Shown here piece after piece: positions 6,532-16,569 of a stretch of 64,000 nucleotides of DNA. Under the pieces are notes generated by a model. The model worked only from the letters and a program-made list of their open reading frames with translations, made no database searches and was not told the DNA's origin. Source of the stretch: Roseivirga sp. GTDB taxonomy: Bacteria > Bacteroidota > Bacteroidia > Cytophagales > Cyclobacteriaceae. The DNA is taken from assembly GCA_029262895.1 (NCBI GenBank), contig JAJCYM010000019.1, positions 1 through 64,000 of the forward strand. Reading direction: 5' to 3'. The first letter of the stretch is position 1. Each line of letters begins with the position of its first letter. Position numbers and translations under genes: made by a program.

Positions 6532-9222
6532 ATGAGCAATCAAGAAAGAACTCCTCGATTTGCCAATTTCCTGCTAGGTATATTTTGTCGGAGTCAACAT
6601 CTCGATGAGGTGAAGGGAGATTTGGAAGAAAATTATTTGTGGAGAATTAAGGAAAAGGGACTCTTTAAAGCCAAACTACGCTACTTCCTTGACGTGTTCA
6701 GTGCAATTCGATTTATGAGATGTCCAAGACAGATTGAAACAGCATTTTCTCGGAGTATGTTATTTAGCTTCATAAAGTCATCGTTCAGAAATTTCAAAAG
6801 AAATAGGGTTTATACCTTCCTTAATCTTTTTGGATTGGCCCTGGGCATGGCTGCGGCACTGTTCATTCTGGAATACGTGTCAGATGAACTGGATTACGAT
6901 CAGTTTGAGCAATCAGACGATATGTATCGGATCAGTCAGGATTTTGTAAAAAACAATGAGAGACTTTACAAAACTGCCGTGACTGCGGCTCCTTTGGCCC
7001 CAGCGTTAATCAGTGATCTGCCCAAAGTGGAAAAAGCAGCGAGGCTTTTTGATTATACAAGAACTTGGGAAGGCAAAAACATATTTATTGTGCCTGATGA
7101 TCCTGAAAAGAATTTTATCGAACCGGATGCCTATTTTGCTGACCCCGCTATTCTTGATTTGTTTGATCTGAAGGTAGTATCAGGAAATTCTAAACTCGAT
7201 GAACCTAATACCATTTTGTTCTCTACAGATATGGCCAGGAAATACTTTGGTAGTATAGAAGAAGCCATCGGACAAGTCATCCAGTTTAGCAGTGTAAAAG
7301 ACAAACCGAGCCTTGTAATCACAGGAATTTACGAACACCCTGACTTCAACATGCAAGTCAGACCGAGTGCCTTGGTTTCATATGTAACACTTAACAATGA
7401 AGTTCAGCGCCAGGGACTTTACCAAATGTGGGGAGTCAATTCATGTCTCACTTATGTAAAACTGCAAGAAGGGACTGATTTAAAGGAATTCGAAACTGAT
7501 TTGGCCAATCTGCTCTTGAAATATAATCCATTGGAAACGCAGGAAGACAGGGATAATTTTCGCATTGGTTCACTCCTTGTTACTCCCATTAAAGACCTGC
7601 ACCTGAACTCAACATATCCTGATGAAGTAGGAGCTGTCGGGAATGCCACAACTGTCAGAATTCTTATTATCATAGCCATCTTCATTGTAATCATTGCATG
7701 GGTCAACTACATCAATTTGGCTACAGCACATTCCTTAAACCGTCTGCGAGAGGTGGGAGTGAGGAAAGTCATGGGAGCCAAAAAAGAAGAAATTGTTATT
7801 CAATTCTTTACGGAAGCATTCATCATGAATGTTCTTGCTTTTATTCTGGGAATAGGGGTTGTACTACTAGGACAACAGATGTTCAATCAATTTGTGGATA
7901 AGGCGTTGAACCTTGAGGAGATAGACCTTCTTAGGTTTGGCTTACCAGTTGGAGTCATTTTTTTATTTGGAGTTGTGCTCTCAGGTCTATATCCACTAAC
8001 AATACTGTCCTCTATTGGTGCTGTGGCAGCGTTAAAAGGTAAATCTAAAGGGAGCTGGGGAAGTCGTTCCAGAAGGGGACTAATTGTCTTCCAGTTTTTG
8101 TCAAGTTCATTGTTGATAATAGCAACGGTCGCCATAAATCGCCAATTGGATTTTATGACCTCGCAAGATAAGGGGGCGAATCTGAATCAGATCCTGGTTT
8201 TGGATGGTCCTACAGTCAAGGATTCTGATAGGCAACTACATCACCAGAAAACGGAGTTGCTGATTAGTCGCCTGAATGAGCTCTCAAATGTGTTGTCTGT
8301 AGGTGTTAGTAATAGTATTCCAGGCAAATCAATTCTTCAAAGCCAAACTATTTCCAGAGAAAATAATAATGACTCGGAGACTCAGCAATATGAATTGGTC
8401 TCGGGAAGTGAATATTTAAAAATTCTGGATTTACGATTTGTTGCAGGAGAGGGCTTTAATACAAAATCTGAGAATGGAGGAACCAGAGAAATTGTACTAA
8501 GCGAGTCGGCAACTAAGAAAATGGGTTTTCCGAGTCCCGGTGATGCAATAGGTGAGTTGGTTTACAGATGGTTTAGAGGTGTTCAACCTAGTCCAGTGCA
8601 GGTTGTTGGCGTGGTCGAAGACTATCATCACGAGGCACTCGATAAACCAATGGATCCAATGGTGTTTTATTCTGGGAACTCATGGGACTATCATTATCTG
8701 GTGAAACTTCAAAGCAATAATTCAGCGGCTACAATTGCAGAGATTGAAAAAGCCTATACCGATGTCTTTCCTGCAAATCCTGTGAATTATTATTTTCTGG
8801 ATCAGTTCTTTGAGCGCCAACATCAGAGCGAAGAAGTGAATAGCAAAGTATTTACTGTGTTTGCTATTATCGCAATTCTTGTAGCCTGTTTAGGCCTTTT
8901 TGGCTTGTCTTCTTTCATGGCGTTGCAAAGAACGAAGGAAATTGGTGTAAGGAAGGTACTGGGTGCCGGGGCAAAGAGTGTGTTCTTGTTGCTTGCAAAA
9001 GATCTTATTCTGTTGGCAGCATTGGGTTTTTTACTGGCGGCTCCGCTTGGCTATTTTGGTATTAAACGATGGCTGGAGGGGTTTGCCTACCATATATCGA
9101 TCTCAACAACTCTGTTTTTTGTACCTCTCTTAATGATCCTTGTACTGGCCTTACTCGCTATCGGTCCAAGGGTGATGAAAACTGCATTAATGAATCCTGT
9201 CAAATCATTAAGACATGAATAG
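6532..9222 (+). CDS. MacB/FtsX-type ABC transporter permease with N-terminal prefix domain
   Basis: 896 residues from the ATG at 6532; an ATG at 6487 inside the PadR gene would add 15 residues that lack similarity to the paralogue, so I prefer 6532. Residues 1-75 form a prefix region (LDEVKGDLEENYLWRIKEKG) shared with the other permeases in this window. Then come a transmembrane helix, a MacB-like periplasmic core, three helices with the FtsX motif REVGVRKVMGAKK, a second periplasmic core and three C-terminal helices with TKEIGVRKVLGAG. No ATPase gene is next to it. Such permeases may export lipids, peptides or drugs or act in envelope stress; the substrate cannot be told. Confidence 0.88.
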   Translation: MSNQERTPRFANFLLGIFCRSQHLDEVKGDLEENYLWRIKEKGLFKAKLRYFLDVFSAIRFMRCPRQIETAFSRSMLFSFIKSSFRNFKRNRVYTFLNLFGLALGMAAALFILEYVSDELDYDQFEQSDDMYRISQDFVKNNERLYKTAVTAAPLAPALISDLPKVEKAARLFDYTRTWEGKNIFIVPDDPEKNFIEPDAYFADPAILDLFDLKVVSGNSKLDEPNTILFSTDMARKYFGSIEEAIGQVIQFSSVKDKPSLVITGIYEHPDFNMQVRPSALVSYVTLNNEVQRQGLYQMWGVNSCLTYVKLQEGTDLKEFETDLANLLLKYNPLETQEDRDNFRIGSLLVTPIKDLHLNSTYPDEVGAVGNATTVRILIIIAIFIVIIAWVNYINLATAHSLNRLREVGVRKVMGAKKEEIVIQFFTEAFIMNVLAFILGIGVVLLGQQMFNQFVDKALNLEEIDLLRFGLPVGVIFLFGVVLSGLYPLTILSSIGAVAALKGKSKGSWGSRSRRGLIVFQFLSSSLLIIATVAINRQLDFMTSQDKGANLNQILVLDGPTVKDSDRQLHHQKTELLISRLNELSNVLSVGVSNSIPGKSILQSQTISRENNNDSETQQYELVSGSEYLKILDLRFVAGEGFNTKSENGGTREIVLSESATKKMGFPSPGDAIGELVYRWFRGVQPSPVQVVGVVEDYHHEALDKPMDPMVFYSGNSWDYHYLVKLQSNNSAATIAEIEKAYTDVFPANPVNYYFLDQFFERQHQSEEVNSKVFTVFAIIAILVACLGLFGLSSFMALQRTKEIGVRKVLGAGAKSVFLLLAKDLILLAALGFLLAAPLGYFGIKRWLEGFAYHISISTTLFFVPLLMILVLALLAIGPRVMKTALMNPVKSLRHE

Positions 9223-11905
9223 TTTAAAAAAGTCAAAATTCAAACCTCCTTCGATTGCCTTATGGATTCTAAAGCTTTTTTGTAGAAAAGAATATATGGA
9301 GGAGATTAAGGGAGACCTGCAGGAGGTCTTTGACTGGCGGGTCAATTCCAAAGGGCCCTTTAAAGCCAAAATACGTTACTTCCTCGATGCATTAAGCGCC
9401 ATTCGATTTTTAAGATTTTCAAAAAGCGACAGCTCAAAATTCAACACAGCCATGATATCAAGCTTTATCAAAAGTTCATTCAGAAATTTTCGAAGACATT
9501 GGTCATATACCTTACTCAATGTAATTGGTTTGTCCTTAGGCATGATGGCCGCTCTCTTTATCCTGGAATATGTATCTGACGAATTAAGCTATAATGATTC
9601 CTCTCAAGCAGATCAAGTTTACAGAGTTTCCAACGATTATTATCGCTTCAATAAGATGATTTATGAGAGTAGCATGACTTTCTCAGGGGTAGGGCCAGCT
9701 ATGGAACGTGACCTACCGGAAGTGGAGAGCTATGCCAGACTTTATAGTGCCAGTATCGGTTGGGGTGGTGCAATGATTCTGACCAGACCTGATGAGCCAG
9801 ACATTAAATTCAAGGAAGACAAACTGTTTTTTGCTGACCCAAATATCATGGAGTTCTTTGATCTGGAAGTGACCCACGGAACCAATGAACTTGGCGTGCT
9901 AAATAGGATTATGCTCACAGCCCCTATGGCTGAAAAGTATTTCGGAAGTGTAGAAGCTGCACTAGGCAAGACCCTGAGATACAATGATAATCTGACTCAG
10001 TATGAATTACAGGTTGCCGGAATATTCAAGAAACCCAAGTTTAACCTTCAGGTTGATTTTGACGTCCTCATCTCCTATTTATCAAGAGAACAAAGCGATC
10101 CCGAACGCTTTCAAAACGATTGGGGAGGTAATGCCTTTATCACATTCGTGAAAGTGATGCCTGGTGCTGATGCTGGTAAGTTGGAAGCTGATATGAGCGA
10201 GCTTACCTTGAGGTATAGACCTGGTTATGCCGAGAAAAATGAACAGGGAGAATACGATCGAGTCAATAGTTATTTTTTAACACCGATAGCTAACATTCAC
10301 CTCAATTCGAAGTTTCAAAATGAAGTAGGCCCAATTGGGGATGCGACAACAATAAGGCTCCTACAGATCATAGCGCTGTTCATTGTGACCATTGCCTGGA
10401 TAAATTTCATCAATCTGACCACGGCCAAGTCTGTGGACAGGGCCAGGGAAGTCGGAGTACGAAAGGTAATGGGTGCGAAGAAGAATGAGTTAGTATTACA
10501 GTTTTTCACAGAAGCCTTTTTGGTCAACCTATTTGCACTTACACTCGCTATTGGCTTTGTACTTCTGGGACAACCGCTCTTTGATCAATTTGTAGAGCGG
10601 CCTTTACTTCTCAAAAGTATTGATTTTGCAACATTTGGGATTCCGATGATCTCAACTTTTCTTTTAGGTGCCTTGCTTTCTGGCTTGTATCCAGCCTTTG
10701 TATTATCTTCTCATCAAGTCGTTTTGGCACTAAAAGGTAAGGCAAAAAGCACCTCAGGCATTGGGCTAAGGCGAGGATTAATTCTTTTCCAATTACTATT
10801 TAGCTCTTTGCTCATGATTGCCACCATGGCCATTAACAGGCAGCTCAATTACATGAACAATCAGGACATGGGTTTTGACATGGAACAGGTATTGATTCTT
10901 AGAGGGCCAGTTGTCAGGGAAGTGAGAGGCCCTGAAAATGTGCCTAAGATTAAGTTATTTAAGGATAGACTGAAGAGCATGGCCAGTGTGAATAATGTAG
11001 GTACGGCCACCATTATTCCGGGGCAAGGAATACTGCGAGGAATTGTGGTTTCACGTGTGAAAGGAGGGGATCCGAGTCTCAAGTCTATTGAGAGGGTAGT
11101 AGCGAGCAACGATTTTTTGAGCACACTTGATATTAAGTTTTCTTCAGGCAGAGATTTTGACGAATCTATAAAAGGTTATGAACCCATTATTATTAACCAA
11201 AGAGCAGCAAGGGAACTTGGCTTTGAAAATGACCAAGATGCTATTGGCCAATTGCTTTATGAGTTTGGAAGTGAAGAGAAACGAATTGTGGGTGTTTTTC
11301 AAGACTACCATCATGAATCTTTGAATAGACCAATAGACCCGATGTATTTCATACGGAATGAGGGTTTTGATACCTTTTACGCCATTCGCTTGACTGCCGA
11401 TGAGGTGTCGAACACCTTGACTCAGATCGAAGCGCTCTATGAGGAATCGTTTCCGGGAAACCCGGCTCGCTATTACTTCCTTGATCAGTATTTTAATAAT
11501 CAATACAAGAAAGATGAGGTCAATAGCAAGGTATTTAGTGCCTTTGCTATTATGGCTATTATCGTAGCCTGTCTGGGACTTTATGGATTGTCTTCTTTTT
11601 CTGCCCTGCAAAGGACCAAGGAAATTGGAGTGAGAAAGGTATTGGGTGCTAAAGTAAAAGGCATCTTTTTTCTGCTCTCCAGAGAGATCATTATTCTGTC
11701 TATACTAGGATTTGCATTAGCCATACCCATCGCCTATTATGGAATTCAGCAATGGCTGGATGGTTTTGCCTATCATATCAATATCTCTGCACTTCTTTTT
11801 GTACTGCCCATGTTGTTGGTACTGGCCGTTACCTTGTTAGCAGTAAGTCAGAAGATCATCAAAACAGCTTTGATGAACCCAGTGAAATCGCTTAGGTACG
11901 AGTAG
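9215..11905 (+). CDS. MacB/FtsX-type ABC transporter permease with N-terminal prefix domain (paralogue)
   Basis: 896 residues, same length and domain order as the preceding permease: prefix (MEEIKGDLQEVFDWRVNSKG), first helix (YTLLNVIGLSLGMMAALFIL), periplasmic core, FtsX block with REVGVRKVMGAKK, second core and final block with TKEIGVRKVLGAK. The start overlaps the previous stop by 8 bp (ATGAATAG), which implies translational coupling. The pair probably arose by tandem duplication and may form a heterodimer; this is inference. No ATP-binding subunit is nearby. Confidence 0.88.
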   Translation: MNSLKKSKFKPPSIALWILKLFCRKEYMEEIKGDLQEVFDWRVNSKGPFKAKIRYFLDALSAIRFLRFSKSDSSKFNTAMISSFIKSSFRNFRRHWSYTLLNVIGLSLGMMAALFILEYVSDELSYNDSSQADQVYRVSNDYYRFNKMIYESSMTFSGVGPAMERDLPEVESYARLYSASIGWGGAMILTRPDEPDIKFKEDKLFFADPNIMEFFDLEVTHGTNELGVLNRIMLTAPMAEKYFGSVEAALGKTLRYNDNLTQYELQVAGIFKKPKFNLQVDFDVLISYLSREQSDPERFQNDWGGNAFITFVKVMPGADAGKLEADMSELTLRYRPGYAEKNEQGEYDRVNSYFLTPIANIHLNSKFQNEVGPIGDATTIRLLQIIALFIVTIAWINFINLTTAKSVDRAREVGVRKVMGAKKNELVLQFFTEAFLVNLFALTLAIGFVLLGQPLFDQFVERPLLLKSIDFATFGIPMISTFLLGALLSGLYPAFVLSSHQVVLALKGKAKSTSGIGLRRGLILFQLLFSSLLMIATMAINRQLNYMNNQDMGFDMEQVLILRGPVVREVRGPENVPKIKLFKDRLKSMASVNNVGTATIIPGQGILRGIVVSRVKGGDPSLKSIERVVASNDFLSTLDIKFSSGRDFDESIKGYEPIIINQRAARELGFENDQDAIGQLLYEFGSEEKRIVGVFQDYHHESLNRPIDPMYFIRNEGFDTFYAIRLTADEVSNTLTQIEALYEESFPGNPARYYFLDQYFNNQYKKDEVNSKVFSAFAIMAIIVACLGLYGLSSFSALQRTKEIGVRKVLGAKVKGIFFLLSREIIILSILGFALAIPIAYYGIQQWLDGFAYHINISALLFVLPMLLVLAVTLLAVSQKIIKTALMNPVKSLRYE

Positions 11906-11976
11906 CCGATGAATTTTACATGATAAATATCCATTTTCATCGAACATCTATCGGTTAACATTCCTAATTTCAGCCA

Positions 11977-13245
11977 GTGGATTTTTCTTCTAAACCTCTG
12001 GCCGAGCGCATCCGCCCGGAAACACTAGACGACCTGATTGGTCAGGAACATTTGGTGGGTAAAAACGGGGTGTTGAGAAGGGCCATTGAGTCTGGTAGTA
12101 TTCCTTCAATGATTCTATGGGGCCCTCCGGGAGTAGGCAAAACCACGATCGCCAACATCATTGCTAATGCCGTCAGCGCGCCCTTTTATACGCTAAGCGC
12201 GGTGAGCTCTGGGGTCAAGGAAGTTCGAGAAGTCATTCAACGTGCCAAATTCCAATCCAACACCATTCTCTTCATCGATGAAATCCATCGCTTTAACAAA
12301 GGCCAACAGGACGCCTTGTTGGGTGCCGTTGAAAAAGGGCAAATCACCTTGATCGGAGCCACCACCGAAAACCCTTCTTTCGAGGTGAATTCGGCTTTGC
12401 TCTCGCGATGCCAGGTATATACCTTAAAGGCCCTTTCCAAAGAAGACTTGACTCGTCTGGTGAAACATGCGCTGGAGAAAGATGAGTTGCTGAAAAAGAA
12501 AACAGTCGGTCTGAAGGAAACTCAGGCACTATTCAGCATTTCAGGCGGTGATGCACGTAAGCTCTTGAACTTACTTGATTTAGTAGTCGAACATTTGGCC
12601 GGTGATCAGATCGAAATTACTGATGATAAAGTAATTGAGATTGCTCAGCAGCGGGTGGCGATATATGATAAAGGTGGAGAGCAACACTACGATATTATTT
12701 CGGCTTTTATAAAGTCGATAAGAGGCAGTGACCCAAATGCCGCCTTATACTATTTGGCACGAATGATTGAAGGCGGGGAGGACATCAAGTTTATTGCCAG
12801 ACGCTGTGTTATTCTTGCTTCCGAAGATATCGGCAATGCAAATCCTACTGCACTTGTTATTGCGACAAGCTCTTTTCAAGCTGTCAATTTGATCGGTTAT
12901 CCAGAAGGTCGTATCGTTTTGGGACAATGCGTAACCTACCTGGCTTCCTCTCCCAAAAGCAACGCGGCTTATATGGGTATCAAAAATGCACAGCAGTTGG
13001 TGCAAAAGACTGGTGACTTACCAGTACCACTTCACTTGCGTAATGCGCCTACCAAACTGATGAAAGAGGAGGGTTATGGCAAGGGTTATAAATATTCGCA
13101 TGACTTTCCAGGCAACTTTGTTGATCAGGAATTTATGCCCGAGGAAATTAAAGGAGCCACACTCTATGATCCAGGCCAAAATGCTCGTGAAGCCGAAATG
13201 CGCAAGCGACTGAAAGCGATGTGGAAGGAGAAGTACGGATATTGA
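11977..13245 (+). CDS. rarA: Replication-associated recombination protein A (RarA/MgsA AAA+ ATPase)
   Basis: 422 residues, the normal length for the family. Walker A GPPGVGKT at 49-56 and Walker B DEIH at 101-104 are followed by the sensor region [17 protein letters not shown] and the C-terminal tetramerisation domain ([22 protein letters not shown]). RarA acts at stalled replication forks and gaps, related to clamp-loader ATPases. The start is GTG: the conserved [11 protein letters not shown] begins two residues after it, and no ATG is nearby. A near-consensus -7 box (TAATTTCA, 11965-11972) ends only 4 nt before the start codon. Confidence 0.95.
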   Translation: MDFSSKPLAERIRPETLDDLIGQEHLVGKNGVLRRAIESGSIPSMILWGPPGVGKTTIANIIANAVSAPFYTLSAVSSGVKEVREVIQRAKFQSNTILFIDEIHRFNKGQQDALLGAVEKGQITLIGATTENPSFEVNSALLSRCQVYTLKALSKEDLTRLVKHALEKDELLKKKTVGLKETQALFSISGGDARKLLNLLDLVVEHLAGDQIEITDDKVIEIAQQRVAIYDKGGEQHYDIISAFIKSIRGSDPNAALYYLARMIEGGEDIKFIARRCVILASEDIGNANPTALVIATSSFQAVNLIGYPEGRIVLGQCVTYLASSPKSNAAYMGIKNAQQLVQKTGDLPVPLHLRNAPTKLMKEEGYGKGYKYSHDFPGNFVDQEFMPEEIKGATLYDPGQNAREAEMRKRLKAMWKEKYGY

Positions 13246-13566
13246 TTATCTCGAGGTAAGAAGTAAGAAGTAAGAATGTCCTCCATTAGTTTTTTCAGGT
13301 TTATACCTTGATAAAAGTGTCTTTCCCTCCACTCCACAAATCCAACAAGGAGGGTGGGGATCCAACATCAGCGTGACCGTCAGCCGAAACAGCTTATTAA
13401 AAGACCCAAAACGCACCTGATGGTTTTGATGCCTGCCTGCGCGTAGCCGCTTCGGCAAAGGCTGGTTGGTGTCTTTTCTTTTGTTACTTTTCTTTGGTCA
13501 TACAAAGAAAAGTAGAGACTCTAGCTAGTCACATTTAAAACCACTACTCCTAAGACGAACTTGTAA
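13246..13566. repeat. Intergenic repeat-like region with a perfect hairpin
   Basis: No credible gene. The segment 13320-13520 has GC-richer sequence than its surroundings and resembles dispersed intergenic sequence I recall from other Bacteroidota (AAAACGCACCTGATGG, TTGGTGTCTTTTC). Near its right end TACTTTTCTTTG (13485-13496) and CAAAGAAAAGTA (13503-13514) form a perfect 12-bp stem with loop GTCATA, which may act as a terminator between the convergent rarA and the next gene. CCCTCC and GGAGGG near 13323-13354 could also pair. Confidence 0.5.
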
Positions 13567-14064
13567 TCAGATTCCGTAATCCCTTTTGATTCTTTTAATT
13601 TCTTTCCCCATTTGGCTGAAATCTACTATGAAATTGAGTCCTGGTATTCTGACTTCTACATAATTACCCTTCACAGATTCAGTTACAAAAATGATATGTT
13701 CACCTGTTGATTTTAGCTTTAATTTGTAGGCTGGAGGAGAAATAAATCCGATCCTTCTCAGTTTTTCAACCTCGACCCAATCATATTTTATTGTATTCTC
13801 CCCATCTGAATATTGGAAGCCGGTAGGCCTCAACGAAATAGCCATAACCTTATGTCGAAAGAGAAGATTAACTAAAATAAGTAGAACCCCAATAGATAAA
13901 AAAATCATGGAATCAAGCCAATGAGTTGTTGAGGATTCAAACTCTCCGGTGGCGTATTCCTGCGGAACAAAGAAAATTATTAGTCCCACTGTAACCAACA
14001 ATGATCCCACCACAAATAAAATGTTCTTTATGACTTCTGTTTGAAATGAGCTACTTGATAACAT
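13567..14064 (-). CDS. Small membrane protein with a PH-like domain, unknown function
   Basis: 165 residues from the ATG at 14064. A longer frame reaching 14187 would overlap the neighbouring gene by 77 bp and adds a non-hydrophobic extension, so I prefer the shorter start. There are two membrane helices (about residues 12-32 and 48-68), then a beta-rich domain (MAISLRPTGFQYSD, YDWVEVEKLRRIGFISPP) resembling bacterial PH-like domains. It lies 46 bp downstream of the next gene on the same strand and may be co-transcribed. I cannot give it a function. Confidence 0.65.
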   Translation of the reverse strand: MLSSSSFQTEVIKNILFVVGSLLVTVGLIIFFVPQEYATGEFESSTTHWLDSMIFLSIGVLLILVNLLFRHKVMAISLRPTGFQYSDGENTIKYDWVEVEKLRRIGFISPPAYKLKLKSTGEHIIFVTESVKGNYVEVRIPGLNFIVDFSQMGKEIKRIKRDYGI

Positions 14065-14110
14065 GATATGAAAAGACAATAAGGGTAAAAGGACAAATTC
14101 AGTTTCTTGG

Positions 14111-14812
14111 TCAATTATTTCGTTGAAACGTAACCGTGTCAACTTCTCCATTTTCTTCCTTTGTCCAAACCATCTTATTCCCATCAATTTCTATATTCCA
14201 AATGTGCTTTTCGTCTCTGTCATAGAAGAGCGTAAGTACAGGCCGGTGAGCGGCAATATGCCATATACCGAACATCCTCAGCTTATCATCCTGATCAATA
14301 AAGCCTCTGGTCCATTGAAAAGTGACGGTCCTTGGTGCTTCAGCGTTGACCTCCGTTTTCCAGGTTCCTAAAATTTTATCCCAGGGAGCCAGCGGTTTTT
14401 TATCTACCTTTTTGAGTGTAACGATCACAGGTTCCCCTTCCTCCATCCTTTGCCAGGTCATTTGTGTGTCTGTATTGGCCATTATAAACCCACCATATTC
14501 ATCAGGCACACCATTAGTCAAAAATAAAATCTCTTTGGTCAGTTCGTCATATTCCCAGGTGTCCGAAGCATTTTGAAGCCAGCCATTGCCAGAAGTTATG
14601 GTTCCATCCTCGTTAATCTCAAACCACTTGGCTGTTGGTGTCAATACCTCCTGGCCAACTGTCACCTCGGTTACCTCCCAAAGCCCAAAAATCGGTGCCT
14701 TTATTTCAACATTCAGATTTGCAGTTTTCGTGTTTGCAATAAGTGAACCGTCTTGAGAAAAGCCTGTGGTAGCACTTAAGATGAGTATAGTGATGGATAT
14801 GATATTTCTCAC
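14111..14812 (-). CDS. Secreted/periplasmic hypothetical protein, lipocalin-like
   Basis: 233 residues with a signal peptide (cleavage probably after TTGFSQ, residue ~20). The mature part has two segments with a lipocalin-like entry signature: FGLWEVTEVTVGQEVLTPT (about 43-61) and ILGTWKTEVNAEAPRTVTF (about 147-165), each followed by strands such as WFEINEDGTITSGNGW. This suggests two small beta-barrel domains of the kind annotated as lipocalin-like in Bacteroidota. Ligand and role are unknown. A perfect palindrome lies just upstream. Confidence 0.65.
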   Translation of the reverse strand: MRNIISITILILSATTGFSQDGSLIANTKTANLNVEIKAPIFGLWEVTEVTVGQEVLTPTAKWFEINEDGTITSGNGWLQNASDTWEYDELTKEILFLTNGVPDEYGGFIMANTDTQMTWQRMEEGEPVIVTLKKVDKKPLAPWDKILGTWKTEVNAEAPRTVTFQWTRGFIDQDDKLRMFGIWHIAAHRPVLTLFYDRDEKHIWNIEIDGNKMVWTKEENGEVDTVTFQRNN

Positions 14813-14818
14813 TTTTAA

Positions 14819-14834
14819 AACTAATTAATTAGTT
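14819..14834. promoter_or_regulatory. 16-bp perfect palindrome in a divergent promoter region
   Basis: AACTAATTAATTAGTT reads the same on both strands. It lies 6 bp upstream of the leftward lipocalin-like gene and about 60 bp before the rightward M28 peptidase gene, where a dimeric repressor could bind. Its A/T content means chance is a real alternative. Confidence 0.35.
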
Positions 14835-14896
14835 CCTTTTTCTTGAAAGAACGGATCGATTTTTTCTTTACTTTCGAGTTCAAAGATTTTTAAAAA

Positions 14897-16558
14897 ATGA
14901 GGCGTTTCAACTTATATCTTCTATTAACCAGCTTACTCATCATTGGGCTAGTGTCTTGCAGTACATCCAGCAATGACACAGAAACGGTGGACGTAACCAT
15001 AGATACTTTGACCATTGACAGGCATTTGGGGATATTGGCTTCGGATGATTTTATGGGAAGAAAGCCCTTTACTGAGGGGGAAGAAAAGACCATACATTAT
15101 TTGGAGTCGGAATTGCGTGCAATGGGTCTTCAGCCGGGCAATGGAGATAGTTATTTTCAGGATGTGCCCCTGGTCGAAATTACGGGCTTCCAATCCCCTG
15201 ATATGACCATAACACAAGGAAACAAGGAAAAGGTATTCGAGGCCAACAAAGACTTTGTGGTTTATTCGGAACGGGTTGAGGAAGAACTCTCTCTGGATCA
15301 ATCGGAGCTTGTATTTGCAGGTTTTGGAGTTGTCGCTCCAGAATACAATTGGAACGACTATGAAGGTTTGGATGTCAAAGGCAAAACCGTAGTAGTCATG
15401 GTGAATGATCCTGGCTTCGGTAGTGGGGATGACGAACTGTTCAAAGGAGATGAAATGACTTATTATGGGCGTTGGACCTATAAATATGAAGAGGCAGCCC
15501 GGCAAGGTGCAGCAGGGGTTTTGATTGTACATGAGACCATTCCTGCTGGTTATCCATGGACCGTTGTTCAAAGCTCGTGGACAGGAGCAAAGTTGAATCT
15601 TGATGATCCCAATCCGCCCTATAAATGTGCTATTCAAGGATGGATTACAAGGAAAATGGCAGGCGAACTATTCACCGATGCCGGAATTGATAATTATTCA
15701 AGAACGGCAAAGACCGCTGGTTTCAAGCCTGTTTCGATGAATATGACAGCTTCAGTAGAGTTGAGAAACGAAGTGAAGCGGGATATGTCCAAGAATGTGA
15801 TTGCAATACTGCCAGGAACTGAAAGAAAAGATGAGTACATCATCTACTCCTCTCACTGGGATCACTTGGGCGTGGGAGACCCTATTGATGGTGACTCAAT
15901 TTACAATGGTGCCCATGACAATGCCACTGGGGTCACCGGTATGCTTGCTATCGCTGAGACTTTTGCCAATTTGGAGAAGAAACCTGAACGCTCTATGGTC
16001 TTTATTTTCGTTACAGCTGAAGAGCAGGGATTGCTTGGTTCAGCCTTCTACGGGCAAAATCCAATCTACCCTCCAAACCAAACCGTAGCCAATATCAATA
16101 TGGATGGCCTCCCTGCTTATGGTGAGATGAAAGATGTTACCATTACGGGATATGGCCAATCAGAACTGGATGAGTATGCTAAGTCAGAAGCTGAGAAGCA
16201 GGGAAGATATATTATTCCTGATCCTGATCCGGGGAAAGGATATTTCTTTAGATCAGACCATTTCAATTTTGCCAAAGCCGGTATTCCTGCACTTTATGCC
16301 TCTGGATCTTTTGAACACATGACCAAAGGCAAAGAGTTTATCGAAGAGAAGACGCAAGAATATTTGGCGTCTAAATACCATAGGCAAGGGGATAATTATG
16401 AACCAGACGAGTGGGATTTGAAAGGAATTGCTCTGGATGCCAAACTACTTTTCAATGTTGGATATCGACTGGCTAATGAGAGTTATTTTCCTCAATGGTC
16501 AGAAGGTTCAGAGTTCAAGGCCAAGCGCGATGCGGATATGAGCCTGAAAAGGAAATAG
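14897..16558 (+). CDS. M28 family metallopeptidase lipoprotein with PA insert
   Basis: 553 residues. A lipoprotein signal peptide ends in GLVSC with the acylated cysteine at 21. A PA-type insert (around 120-230, EYNWNDYEGLDVKGKTVVVM) precedes the zinc catalytic domain: H320 in SSHWDHLG, D341 in GAHDNATG, the TAEEQG acidic pair (E375, E376) and the downstream RSDHFNFAKAGIPAL with the last histidine. The INMDG segment fits another conserved aspartate region. The enzyme should be an aminopeptidase or related exopeptidase facing the periplasm or the cell surface. A TACTTTCG box about 20 nt upstream may be its -7 element. Confidence 0.9.
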   Translation: MRRFNLYLLLTSLLIIGLVSCSTSSNDTETVDVTIDTLTIDRHLGILASDDFMGRKPFTEGEEKTIHYLESELRAMGLQPGNGDSYFQDVPLVEITGFQSPDMTITQGNKEKVFEANKDFVVYSERVEEELSLDQSELVFAGFGVVAPEYNWNDYEGLDVKGKTVVVMVNDPGFGSGDDELFKGDEMTYYGRWTYKYEEAARQGAAGVLIVHETIPAGYPWTVVQSSWTGAKLNLDDPNPPYKCAIQGWITRKMAGELFTDAGIDNYSRTAKTAGFKPVSMNMTASVELRNEVKRDMSKNVIAILPGTERKDEYIIYSSHWDHLGVGDPIDGDSIYNGAHDNATGVTGMLAIAETFANLEKKPERSMVFIFVTAEEQGLLGSAFYGQNPIYPPNQTVANINMDGLPAYGEMKDVTITGYGQSELDEYAKSEAEKQGRYIIPDPDPGKGYFFRSDHFNFAKAGIPALYASGSFEHMTKGKEFIEEKTQEYLASKYHRQGDNYEPDEWDLKGIALDAKLLFNVGYRLANESYFPQWSEGSEFKAKRDADMSLKRK

Positions 16559-16569
16559 ATAATCCTATT

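Noticed and set aside
13246-13458. 70-residue minus-strand ORF
   Set aside because: It lies inside repeat-like intergenic DNA and shows no start context; probably a repeat-derived false ORF.
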